Source: Cordylochernes scorpioides (Eukaryota > Arthropoda > Arachnida > Pseudoscorpiones > Chernetidae). From it: a stretch of 64,000 nucleotides of DNA. The notes beneath the pieces are model-generated. The model searched no databases. It was not told where the DNA came from and saw nothing but the letters and a program-made list of their open reading frames with translations. Shown piece by piece: positions 1 through 9,727 of this stretch. The position numbers and the translations under genes are program-made. Position 1 is the stretch's first letter; every line of letters begins with the position of its first letter. The stretch is from positions 91,193,042-91,257,041 of the forward strand of contig CP092870.1 of the NCBI GenBank assembly GCA_030710605.1, written 5' to 3'.

Positions 1-200
1 CCTGGACATTTTTATTTTTCCGTTTATCATTACTCTTCACAATTCATATCCTATCATACTTCATCCTTAATGTTAGAAATAATCGCTATTTCTCTTTAAA
101 ATAAATTTCGATTTTTCGTTTAAAAGAAACATTCGCGGTATAATTGCAATTTTCGTTTTACAATCATAGGCCGCGTTATATTGTATTATAAAAAGAATCA
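1..200 (-). repeat. tRNA-like-bearing inverted-repeat element, cut by window edge
   Basis: This is a reverse-oriented copy of the dispersed element seen more fully at 56273-56560 and 56836-57115 and in part at 15225-15420. Shared landmarks are the CCTGGACA start, the ATTTCGATTTTTCGTTTAAA stretch and the tail around GCCGCGTTATATTGTATTAT. The window starts inside the element, so its tRNA-like part is missing. It is non-coding. Confidence 0.6.
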
Positions 201-298
201 TAAGACGCTGCAACTCTAAGACGTTTTAGTTAGTTGAAAAAGGGCTTGTCTGAAAGCTTTTTCTTTATTTATGTAAATAAAAATGCTTTCGACATCTT

Positions 299-405
299 AT
301 GATTAAGAAAAAAGGCATTTCCTGATCATATAGCTGAAAGTTGCTGATGGCTTGCGCCATCTATCGGAATAAAACTAATCGTTGATTTTTAATTATTCCA
401 GAATC
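299..405 (-). repeat. 3' module of hammerhead-bearing repeat (family H1)
   Basis: Reverse copy of a module ending in the sequence GATGGCGCAAGCCATCAGCA followed by a short hairpin and GGAGATGCCTTTTT. Other copies are at 2780-2885, 16200-16301, 35205-35270 and 55075-55167. In the fuller copies the module lies just downstream of a hammerhead-like motif. The self-complementary GATGGC..GCCATC stretch makes a local hairpin. Confidence 0.6.
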
Positions 406-576
406 TACCTGATCCAAGTGCAAATTCACTTTTGTACTATTTTTCAAATCTTATGATTGTTTTTTTTTTTTTTTGTAATTTATTGAAATCTACAATCCTG
501 TAATTGCATTGCATAACTGATATTGCATTTTTATTCATTTTCTGTGCAAATTATATATTCATTCATTTGTGTGTGA

Positions 577-872
577 ACTACACTCAGAGACAAAACTTAA
601 GTAGAAAGTTTTTTATGTCACGGTCATCTGTTTTTTTTTTTTTTTCTAAGAGGCAGAGGCAATTTTGTTCATACTTGGTTAACGCGTGTATCTTCAATAA
701 AGGTCACTGTAATATCTTTCAGCCTGAAACGAGTCTATGGTTGGCTTTTCTAGATTTATCAAGAAATTGGGTTAGCCAAATATCGTGAAACAAACCTTAA
801 TCAACGTTTTGTTTATTTTTGTTCCACTAGATAGTGTTCTGCCATCTAAAATACTCATGTGAGTGGTAAAAA
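577..872 (+). repeat. MITE (family M1) fragment fused to family H2 module
   Basis: Bases 577-722 match the interior of the M1 MITE (left end ACACTCAGAGACAAAACTTAA, interior GAGGCAGAGGCAATTTTGTT). It switches at about 722 to the 3' half of the hammerhead-bearing family H2 (CCTGAAACGAGTCTATGGTT, then a TTTTGTTCCACTAGAT tail). The same H2 sequence is complete at 60742-60950. It looks like a nested or chimeric insertion. Confidence 0.55.
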
Positions 873-898
873 AAATGCCATTTTTTGTTTTATATATA

Positions 899-976
899 CA
901 CTTATGAACAAAATTTAAAGGACGTATACCTATACATGTTAAAAGGTACAACTTCTTTAAGTTTTGTCCATGAGTG
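899..976. mobile_element. Short M1 MITE, TA-flanked
   Basis: A 78-bp element with about 25-bp terminal inverted repeats (CACTTATGAACAAAATTTAA at left, the complement of TTAAGTTTTGTCCATGAGTG at right) flanked on both sides by TA (897-898 and 977-978). TA target duplications and the TIRs place it with Tc1/mariner-type MITEs. It lacks the interior of the longer copies at 5293-5498 and 30504-30718. Confidence 0.75.
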
Positions 977-1048
977 TAAATATATTGAATTATCAATATA
1001 AAAAAAACACTAAATGTTGACAATAAAATGATGGTTATGTAGATAAGG

Positions 1049-1326
1049 CACAATTTGGATTATAGATTATAAACACAAGGTAATAAGACCAAATCCAAAT
1101 AAATAAATAAATAGTGTGTGACGTTTCGGTAACAGTGTTGTTACCATCTTCAGACAAAAGTACTGAATGAGAAAATTTTACCACAGCATAACAGGAACTA
1201 TTTAAAAACATGCTGTGATAAAATTTTCTCATTCAGTACTTTTGTCTGAAGATGGTAACAACGCTGTTACCGAAACGTCACACACTATTTGTTTATTTAG
1301 TTTTTGGTCTTATTACCTTGTGTTTG
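1049..1326. repeat. Fold-back element with two opposed hammerhead-like motifs
   Basis: The two arms are near-perfect inverted copies meeting around 1190. Each arm reads outward through CTGAAGA, a hairpin GGTAACA-loop-TGTTACC, GAAAC and GTC (1246-1279 on +; 1120-1153 on -), followed by ACACACTATTT and an AAGGTAATAAGACC complement. A shorter internally deleted copy is at 58052-58204. See findings for the ribozyme reading. Confidence 0.7.
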
Positions 1327-2779
1327 ATGGTTATGTAGTTACAAGACTGTTTATATTGCCACCAAATATAAATAAAAAAGATTGTACTTACTTTAAAGCT
1401 GTTTCCCCGAATTCTATAAATTAAATTTGCATAAACTTATATCTAAAAATGTCCTAAAATATGTAAATATTCATATAACTATCTGAAATATAAAATATAT
1501 TTCTTGGAGAAAATATATAAATCATTTTATCTAATATAATATTTTACACAAATTCGAGATATTTTGACAGTATTTTATATGCGCGCACATAAATATCAAA
1601 CTAAATAAATTTATGATGGCTCTTTTAATAAAGTCAAATATATATAAATGTAATATTATTAAAAAGTTTTAAATTATTTAAAGAAAGTTATAGAAATTTT
1701 TGATGTCGAATTGAAAGTATAATGTCAGTATAGCAAGCTATTACTGAACAATATAGTAGAATTAAATATAATTTACATGAAAGATAGTTGTATTAGAGAA
1801 GAAGTAATGATAATTAAAAACAAATTAGCAAAAATATTACTTTTATGGTATCAAAAAGGTATGGTTCAAAGGTAAATGTAATATTATATATATATATACA
1901 CACACACAAACGATATTTTAAAAATTAAATTTACTAATACAAGTTTGTCCCAAATGTTCATAAACACTTGCAAAAAGATTTAAATACCAATATTGTTCGC
2001 CATATATAATAATTTTCGCCGTTATAAATAATATCTTTATATTATGTATAAAGTAATTGCATTATGTATTATTATGTATTCGCCGTAATAATATTATTTG
2101 CCAAGTAATAAGAAAAACAACCTTTTAAAAAAAAACCACGAAATTGTATTTATATACAATAAATTAAAATGGACGTAGTTGTTTAAATTGAAAAATTGAC
2201 GCCTCTAAAATCTTTATTAATTCAACACACGATACAGGAAGTATTTTTCCTCGTAAATATGTAAATAAAGAGATCTTTTACAAACATATGCAAATAAGAA
2301 ATCCTACAAGAAAATTCCAAAGTCGTTTCAAAAGAAATATGCAGCCATTTGAAAAACGCTTTATTCAAATTAAATGAACTTCAGGAAAGAAAATATTTTA
2401 TTGCAGACGATATTTTTATTGAATAACACAAACTTCTCGGTTTATAAAATAGCAAGGGTTTTAGGTATCCTTAAATATGTTTTTTTTTATAGAAAAATGT
2501 TATTTAAAATGTTTTCTCAAAATTATATAAAATTCGAATATACTTTATTTTTTAAAATATCGACATATTTTTATTGTTTTTTAAAGTAATAATTCGTTGT
2601 TTTTTTTTTCTTCGATTATTTCTATAAATTTAAATATTTGGCGATTTGAAAAACATTGTCCATAGAAAAACACCATGAAGCTATCATGGCATTCCTTATT
2701 TATACACTTATATAAAAACTATAATTAATTAAAATATAAACTAACTTATTCTTATACACTTATATTTGGCCAATTCTGG
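1327..2779. other. AT-rich intergenic stretch without a gene
   Basis: No coding region longer than about 70 codons and no recognisable domain was found. The only structure is a dispersed AT-rich repeat at about 1680-1862, which recurs at about 35690-35876 (shared AGAATTAAATATAATTTA and GGTATCAAAAAGGT), and a short TA/CA microsatellite near 1885-1910. Confidence 0.6.
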
Positions 2780-2885
2780 GATATTTTTTTTTTAAATCAA
2801 CGATTAATTGATATTCATTATGACAGATGGCGCAAGCAAGCCATCAGCAACTTTTATTTACACGAACAAGAGATGCCTTTTTCTT
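2780..2885 (+). repeat. 3' module of family H1
   Basis: Contains GGCCAATTCTGG, AATCAACGATTAATTGATAT, a GATGGCGCAAGC hairpin and GAGATGCCTTTTTC, the same order as at 16190-16301. There is no hammerhead core here, so the copy is 5'-truncated. Confidence 0.6.
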
Positions 2886-2952
2886 ATATTAACGAAGAAA
2901 GTGATTCATATTGAAATAAAAAATATTTTTAAAATTGTGTCTATATCCTCCT

Positions 2953-3213
2953 CCTTCAGTGCCTTCCTCTACTGAGGGTGGACCAGCCACATGGTCTCCC
3001 CATATCTCCTTCCGCCATCCTCTTCATCTCCTCGTGTCGTCTCCTTTCTCTCGATCTCTTCCCCAGGAGATTTCCTTCCAACGCTATCAGCAATGTCTCT
3101 CCTGCTGATCCGCGCATCCCATGTCCAGCAAACGTCAGTTTTCGTTGTTTTATGAACTTTATCAACTGGCGTTCTGCACCCATTCGATCGAGGACTTGAT
3201 TATTTGTTATCAT
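2953..3213 (-). pseudogene. LINE ORF2 C-terminal fragment
   Basis: An 85-codon reading frame on the minus strand contains VLDRMGAERQLIKFIKQRKL followed by FAGHGMRG and an RSRERRRHEEM basic segment. This 'R.LL..I..RKL.F.GH..R' layout is typical of the region after the reverse transcriptase in RTE/Jockey-type non-LTR retrotransposons. No palm or endonuclease domain is attached, so it is a short 5'-truncated remnant. Its GC content is clearly higher than the flanking sequence. Confidence 0.6.
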
Positions 3214-3639
3214 ATCTGTCCAAGGAGAATTTGGAGAGCAAATATATATGTTATACTAAAGATAAATTACTTAAGAGTTGTGTCCTTACATCTTTAAAGT
3301 TAATAGATAGAAGGATATAAATAAATAGCACAGAATAATTGTGGTCAAAAGAAATAAAAATAGCAGATTAAATCTCTATTCTCAATGTATCTTCTCTTGT
3401 GTAGCCCTGTAAAACTTGTACAGGGCCAATGCATTTAATTTATTCTTTGTCTTCCTAGACAACAGAGCCTCCAGAGCAAGATGATTTGATCCAATTTTAT
3501 GTAAAAGAAGTTCCCTTTCACTTATTAACTTTAAACAGAAAAACATGTGGTGTTGTAGTTCCGAGTCGAGTTTTTTTTATTACATAATGAACATATTCGG
3601 TCAATTGAGGTAAATATTTCAGCATTGTTTTCTTTAAAC

Positions 3640-4000
3640 AGTGAAAAAATTCCGCCTTTGCCGGTCCCAAGTCCGGATGAAAAAGGAGAAGGGGAAGCAG
3701 TAACAAGCTCACTAAAAAACCTGGGCTCAGCTGACCCGGCTGATAGTACCCTGTAAGGGCTCCTAATCCAGGGATACAGGATGAGCAGCGTTTGTACTCC
3801 ATGTTAGGAGTGGCTGTACATGGCGTCTGTTCCTCATGTCAGAGGCGGCCATTTCTTTTGGAGCTAAGTCGGCCTGTTACTGAGTAGTGCTCCCAGTCTT
3901 AATGACAAAGGCAGACGCATTCTACTTCACCCAGCTATACAAGCTTGATACCCTGGAGTGTCATTGAGTGGAGATAAGAAAGAAGAAGAAAAGAAGAAAC
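3640..4000 (+). repeat. Dispersed repeat, inverted partner at 23840-24215
   Basis: About 350 bp is shared in opposite orientation with 23840-24215. Shared landmarks include TTTCTTTTGGAGCTAAGTCG, CGCATTCTACTTCACCCAGC and a GAGATAAGAAAGAAGAAGAA tail. The simple-sequence purine tail suggests the 3' end of a non-LTR element. A 94-codon open frame at 3518-3802 (-) overlaps it but shows no domain. Confidence 0.55.
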
Positions 4001-4564
4001 AGTGAAAAGAGTATTCTTATTTGTGCTAGACTTCTAAGATATCATTAACTTATGGAATTGGTATAATTTTCTATCAAAAGATATTGATATTAAAGAAAGT
4101 AATAAACAAATATAAGAATAAACTCATTACTCGAACACAATGTAAACCTAAAAGAAATTCCAACAATAATACGAAGGGATAAGCCTATAGAATTAAATTC
4201 CCCCAGCAATGTAATTTGTAGAAATGAAGCCACAAAAACTGAAGATATTAAAATTGATCACCATGTAATACTCTCTAATTACTGCCTCAATTAACATTTC
4301 CAAGTTAATTGGCTCCAAATTTCTATAATATTTCTCGACATGATATTTAAATAAAGCTGGAAAATGGAATCAACTATTTTAAAATGAAATGAAAACATTT
4401 TTGGAAATTATACAACCGCAATAACAGTTTGTGTATCTTTTATACATGGATATAATTGATCAAAATTGATCAATGTTTCAATGCTAATTAAAGTGAAAAG
4501 TTTCTTTGTTGAATTGTTATAATAACGAATAGAATCAAAAAGGATAAGTTTCTTTATTTGTAAA

Positions 4565-4612
4565 ATTGATTCGAGCTTTCGGGCGTAAACAGCCCTTCTA
4601 CAGGAATATTGG
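4565..4612 (-). repeat. Hammerhead-like relic (CTGTAGA type)
   Basis: On the minus strand it reads CTGTAGA, then the hairpin AGGGC..GCCC, then GAAAGCTCG. This has the same layout as a hammerhead core but with CTGTAGA instead of CTGANGA. A related copy is at 9212-9262 (+). It is likely a diverged or inactive relative of the motifs listed elsewhere. Confidence 0.4.
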
Positions 4613-5104
4613 AAACAATTTCAAGTAGACATGTTTGTACACAAATAGATGGTATCTTGCTTTGGTCTTGTATAGCGTGAGTGAATCACATACCCACGTG
4701 ATTTAGTTTAAATCTAAGTAAAACCTTTATAAAGAGAGGCGTTTTGCCCCTAGAAATATTGGCCGATTAACAAATTTAAATCCAATATATGCCCTATATT
4801 TATTTATAAATTAATAAAACAAAGCATTTGTTGAATTATGCTTGGCCCTAGCTTTCGAGCCTAGACATCTCCTTCAACAGAGACTGTATAATATCTAACC
4901 GTTGGAATTTTGATCTTCGACCATTTGATAGAGTTTAATTGTGATTGTTTTGATAATAGTATGGATAAAGAAATACATATATCAACACCTGTGTGACCAT
5001 TTCCCCCTTTTTTTTCACATAATCAACATTTTTACGCAAATTTGGCCTTATATACATATTGTTTGATTTCTCAGGAAATCTCTTGGACCTCATTTTTGGT
5101 CGCT

Positions 5105-5290
5105 GAGATACAGCCAGCACAACTCTGACGTGGGCCAACAGCCTGAAACGCGTTCATGGTTGGCTTTTCTTGATTTATCAAGCAATTGGGTTAGCCAAAT
5201 ATCGTGAAAAAAGCCTTAATCAACGTTTTGTTTATTTTTGTTCCACTAGATAGCGTTCTGCCATCTAAAATACTCATTTGAGCGGTCAAA
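5105..5290 (+). repeat. Family H2 repeat with degenerate hammerhead
   Basis: CTGACGT at 5125-5131 replaces the consensus CTGACGA. It is followed by GGGCCAACAGCCT, GAAACGCGTT and CATGGTTGGC, then the H2 tail with TTTTGTTCCACTAGATAGCG. The change at the last base of the first core box should disable cleavage. The intact relative is at 60761-60795. Confidence 0.6.
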
Positions 5291-5292
5291 TA

Positions 5293-5498
5293 CACTCATG
5301 GACAAAATTTAAAGAACTTTTAGCATGTATATCGCGATTCAGACAATACCTCTGAAAGATATTTGATACACAGTGACCTTTATTGAAAACACACGAGATA
5401 ACCAAGTGTGAACAAAATTGCCTCTGTCTCCTCCAAAAAAAAAACAGCCGACCGGCGACATCAAAATATGAAATTTCCTTAAGTTTCGTCCATTAATG
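5293..5498. mobile_element. M1 MITE, TA-flanked
   Basis: Terminal inverted repeats begin CACTCATGGACAAAATTTAA and end in the complement (TTAAGTTTCGTCCATTAATG). TA flanks both sides (5291-5292 and 5499-5500). The interior carries the family-specific AACCAAGTGTGAACAAAATT and an A-run. It has no coding capacity. The TIRs match the left end of the Tc1/mariner transposon at 19818. Confidence 0.8.
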
Positions 5499-6099
5499 TA
5501 TTTGGTGATTTGCAATGCAGTCGTGATGCTATACAAGCATTATATACAATGTGACAATATCTAAAATATATTAGCTAGATGGTTGAGATATTATAATTGA
5601 TATATAATATTTGAAATTGTGGCTTATAATTTCACCACTATTTTTTTTAAATAAACCATAATTATCACATATTGATGCGAAAAGAAAACACTTAGTAAAG
5701 AGTAAAAGTTAATAAAATTGCTCTCACTCCTCAAGAAAACAACTAGAAATGTACATTAACGTTACATAGGAAGACCCTATATACATATATCTCAAGGAAA
5801 TACAGCACATCCAGAATCCACCAATAAATACAACAGGAGGAGAGATGGGAGTTTGGTATGTGATGTCTGGAGCTCTGGGTGGATGGAAGCTCTGAGTTAA
5901 TCTTTAATGTCTCTTCTCCATTAGATGTTAGGGATAAGTGGTTGCCTGGCTCTTTCCTTACATAGGGCATTCGATTGTGTTTTTACACGCTGGTATAGAC
6001 TCGCTTACAGGGGTCTATAGAAAGGTTCCTGCCATATTCTTCAGTTAGGTGGAGTACATATAACTAGAGGGAGAACTGAAATTGATTAACATGGCCCCT

Positions 6100-7215
6100 G
6101 AGTTCCATGTTCAATGGTACTATTGCTACAATAGGAAGTATAAAGAGAAGATTAGCATGGCCCCTGTGATACCAGTTTGGCGGTACAACTACTACAACAG
6201 GAAGGATACAGAGAAGATTAGCATGGCTCCTGTGATACCAGTTTGGCGGTACAACTACTACAATAGGAAGGATACAGAGAAGATTAGCATGGCCCCTGTG
6301 ATACCAGTTTGGCGGTACAACTACTACAACAGGAAGGATACAGAGAAGATTAGCATGGCTCCTGTGATACCAGTTTGGCGGTACAACTACTACAATAGGA
6401 AGGATACAGAGAAGATTAGCATGGCTCCTGTGATACCAGTTTGGCGGTACAACTACTACAATAGGAAGGATACAGAGAAGATTAGCATGGCCCCTGTGAT
6501 ACCAGTTTGGCGGTACAACTACTACAACAGGAAGGATACAGAGAAGATTAGCATGGCTCCTGTGATACCAGTTTGGCGGTACAACTACTACAATAGGAAG
6601 GATACAGGGAAGATTAGCATGGCCCCTGTGATACCAGTTTGGCGGTACAACTACTACAATAGGAAGGATACAGAGAAGATTAGCATGGCTCCTGTGATAC
6701 CAGTTTGGCGGTCCAACTACTACAATAGGAAGGATACAGAGAAGATTAGCATGGCCCCTGTGATACCAGTTTGGCGGTACAACTACTACAATAGCAAGGA
6801 TACAGAGAAGATTAGCATGGCCCCTGTGATACCAGTTCGGCGGTACAACTACTACAATAGGAAGGATACAGAGAAGATTAGCATGGCCCCTGTGATACCA
6901 GTTCGGCGGTACAACTACTACAATAGGAAGGATACAGAGAAGATTAGCATGGCCTCTGTGATACCAGTTCGGCGGTACAACTACTACAACAGGAAGGATA
7001 CAGAGAAGATTAGAATGGCCCCTGTGGTACCAGTTCGACGGTACAACTACTACATTAGGAAGGATACAGAGAAGATAAATGTAGCCACTTTGATACTTGT
7101 TCGGTATTATAATCAATTCAATATGAAAGAAACAGATAAGATAAGCATGGCTACTACAATATTTGTTAGGCGATACACCTTCTACAACAAGAAAGATACA
7201 GAGAATATTTGCACG
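6100..7215. repeat. 66-bp tandem satellite derived from U6 snRNA
   Basis: About 16-17 head-to-tail copies of a 66-bp unit. Roughly 53 bp of each unit matches U6 snRNA: GGTACAACTACTACAATAGG corresponds to U6 GGTACATATACTAAAATTGG, and GATACAGAGAAGATTAGCAT plus GGCCCCTG is identical to U6. The remaining 13 bp (about TGATACCAGTTTG) is new. Because 66 is a multiple of 3, both strands have long open frames (382 and 384 codons, 22-residue repeats), which I regard as by-products of periodicity. Terminal copies are more diverged. Confidence 0.9.
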
Positions 7216-7482
7216 CATCTATGCTCTTAGTCTTTCCAGTTAAGATCTAAAAGATGATGCTCTAGTCAGCACATCCTTTCTAAGTCAAAATTCCACAGGT
7301 TCGTCTCAACTCTAAGGATTCTTCTTGGTTTTAAAGGTAAGCTTGGTCATGAAGTTTCATCTTTAATAACTATTCTTTTGGGTGGTGATTGAATATCTTC
7401 GTCGATATAGGAAATACTCTCTCGTCAACCTTACAGAATTATACATTTTGAAAAGAGAGCAATCCATGAAAAGCATTTTATA

Positions 7483-7655
7483 AAAAGGCATAAATTGGAT
7501 CACACAAAAAAATAATTTATTTGCCAATATTTCTGTTGGCTGAACGCCAACCTTTTTCAAGGTATAACAACGTATTTAATTAAACACGTTACTTTACCTT
7601 GAAAAACGTTGGTGTTCAGCCAACTGAAATATTGGCAAATAAATTATTTTTGATC
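7483..7655. repeat. Fold-back element (family F1)
   Basis: An inverted repeat whose arms contain AATTTATTTGCCAATATTTC, GTTGGCTGAACGCCAACC and TTCAAGGTA. Related palindromes are at 22070-22260, 48845-49085 and 54575-54810. Each arm holds a GTTGGC..GCCAAC hairpin beside GAAATATTGG, a layout reminiscent of a decayed hammerhead. Confidence 0.7.
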
Positions 7656-7952
7656 CGCAATAGATATGCCATTTTAATTAATAATGATTTATTTTTATTC
7701 TTACTTCTTTTCATAGTCACTGTACATTTCCACCGATTGACAAATGGAAAGTTGTTATCGTTGATAATATCTTTAATCGTTTAAGGTTGATAGGTAAATT
7801 TTCTGTGGCTACAATATTATGCCTATAGGAAAAAAATATATATATTGACACGTTTAACCTTTGTTTTCTTCAAAATACAAGACCGCTGTGCAGATATAAA
7901 TATTGTGTGTATATTTTTTTTCATAAAAATCGTATCGTTTCAAAAATATATA

Positions 7953-8119
7953 GAGTAAAACCCTTCTATAGCAAACCCCCAATTGGGGCTGAAATTTTGG
8001 TTCACTATACCCATGGTTTATTATAGCCATAGTTCACTGTATTATAAAATGGGGATTATTTCAGGTTTGTTATAAGGGAAGGTTCCCTATATCCCTGGTT
8101 TGTTTGAGCGAAGTTTTAC
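7953..8119. mobile_element. TIR MITE (family P1)
   Basis: Imperfect terminal inverted repeats (GTAAAACCCTTCTATAGCAA at left, the complement around TTTGAGCGAAGTTTTAC at right). A related element lies at 34195-34345. The ends resemble pogo/Tigger-type TIRs (AAAACC(T)). No coding capacity. Confidence 0.55.
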
Positions 8120-8639
8120 GATCAAATATGTAAATTTGTTTATTAAATTAACTCTGTAAATATGATACTATCTATTTTAAAATGATTATTTGGATATTTT
8201 TATATAGAGATAGAATCGGTTAGTTAAATGAAGAAGCAATAAGTGAAAATCAATTAGAAATAAATCAAAGAAAGTTGGAGAAAGAATTTTTCAAAATGCC
8301 AAACGATTCCATGTGACTAATCAGGAGGAAGAATTCACGACGTGGAGATAAATCAAACTGGCAATATTGCGTGTTGGATCGGCTGCCAGTAAAATATGAA
8401 ACGCCATCTTTAAATAATCCCGCCAAAATGACGTGGGTGAATAAATACTTGGGATTTATATCAGATATACCTAGGAATGTGACATGTGATCTTTCTAATT
8501 GTGATATATCTCCGTGTGTTTATTATTGTGGTTGTCGTAGGTTGGGGAAGTTAGCTCGGATGGGGGGAATGATGAAATATATTTCTCATTGTTGGGCCAT
8601 TGTTATTACTATGGGAGTCGTGAGTTATCTTAGATATGG

Positions 8640-9600
8640 TTTAGTAAAATATGAATCATTGTTGGTTGACATGAGAGTCTATCCTGGATTTAGGGTGATG
8701 AAGAATATATCATTGTTGTGTGGATCATTGTTGGTAGACATGAGAGTTTATCATTGTTGGTTGACATGAGAGTTTTAATTGTTGGTCCATTGTTGGTTGA
8801 CATTATGTTTATCTTATATGTGAAGTGTGATGAAGAATATTTCATTGTTGTGTTAATCATTGTTGGTGGACATGAGAGTTTATCATTGTTGGCTCTGACA
8901 TGAGTGTTTATCATTGTTGGCTGACATGAGATTTTACCTTGATGTAGGGTGATGACGGATATAATATTGTTGGATCATTGTTAGTGTGTGGACTAGTTTG
9001 CAAGTTGTAAAATTTGTAAAATACAAAATAAGTTTACTTTAATGTATCATATTACCTCATATATTTTAGAATTAGTTTTCCAAATTATTATACCTACATG
9101 TAAATTCAATCATTTTAATATTATTCTAGTTAAGCAGATATGCAAAACAATAGCTATATGTATATAAATTATATTTCAAACTAGGTTGGATTATTATTGT
9201 GTTATTAATTCCTGTAGAAGGGCGTATGTGCTCGAAAGCTCGTAAATTGTCGTTTTAATAAAGATACGCAGCCCTTGATGCTTTATTGTATTCGTTTATA
9301 GGAATTTAACATTGTTGGATATTGTTAGTGGACATAGGAATTTATCATTGTTGGATATTGTTAGTGGACATAGGAATGTATCATTGTTGGCTGACATGAG
9401 ATTTTACTTTGATGTAGGGTGATGACGGATATAATATTGTTGGATCATTGTTAGTGTGTGGCCATAGGAATTTATCATTGTTGGATATTGTTAGCGGACA
9501 TAGGAATTTATCATTGTTGGATATTGTTAGTGGACATAGGAAATTATCATTGTTGGTTGACATGAGAGTTTATCTTAGATATGGGATGTGATAAGGGACA
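8640..9600. repeat. Degenerate minisatellite (ATCATTGTTGG...GACATGAG)
   Basis: Irregular tandem repeats of a 25-40-bp motif built from TATCATTGTTGGTTGACATG and AGAGTTTATC, with variants ATAGGAATTTATCATTGTTG further right. The array is interrupted at about 9000-9290 by unique sequence containing a hammerhead-like relic (9212-9262). Small open frames in it are repeat artefacts. Confidence 0.7.
9212..9262 (+). repeat. Hammerhead-like relic (CTGTAGA type)
   Basis: CCTGTAGAAGGGCGTATGTG is followed by CTCGAAAGCTCG. The layout matches the relic at 4565-4612, with the first box CTGTAGA rather than CTGANGA and a weakened helix II. Confidence 0.35.
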
Positions 9601-9727
9601 TATCATTGTGTTGGTCAGTATTAATGTGACCCACTTATGTAAGCTAACAAAAACGTATACTTGATATATCCTAACTTAATGTGCCACAAAATAAGTCGAT
9701 ATCTACGTACCCTATATAGCCCAACTT

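Noticed and set aside
504-788. 94-codon + frame
   Set aside because: Crosses a MITE fragment and an H2 repeat; no domain.
6064-7230. 382- and 384-codon open frames on both strands
   Set aside because: They follow from the 66-bp (22-codon) period of the U6-derived satellite; both strands being open with no domain argues against a gene.
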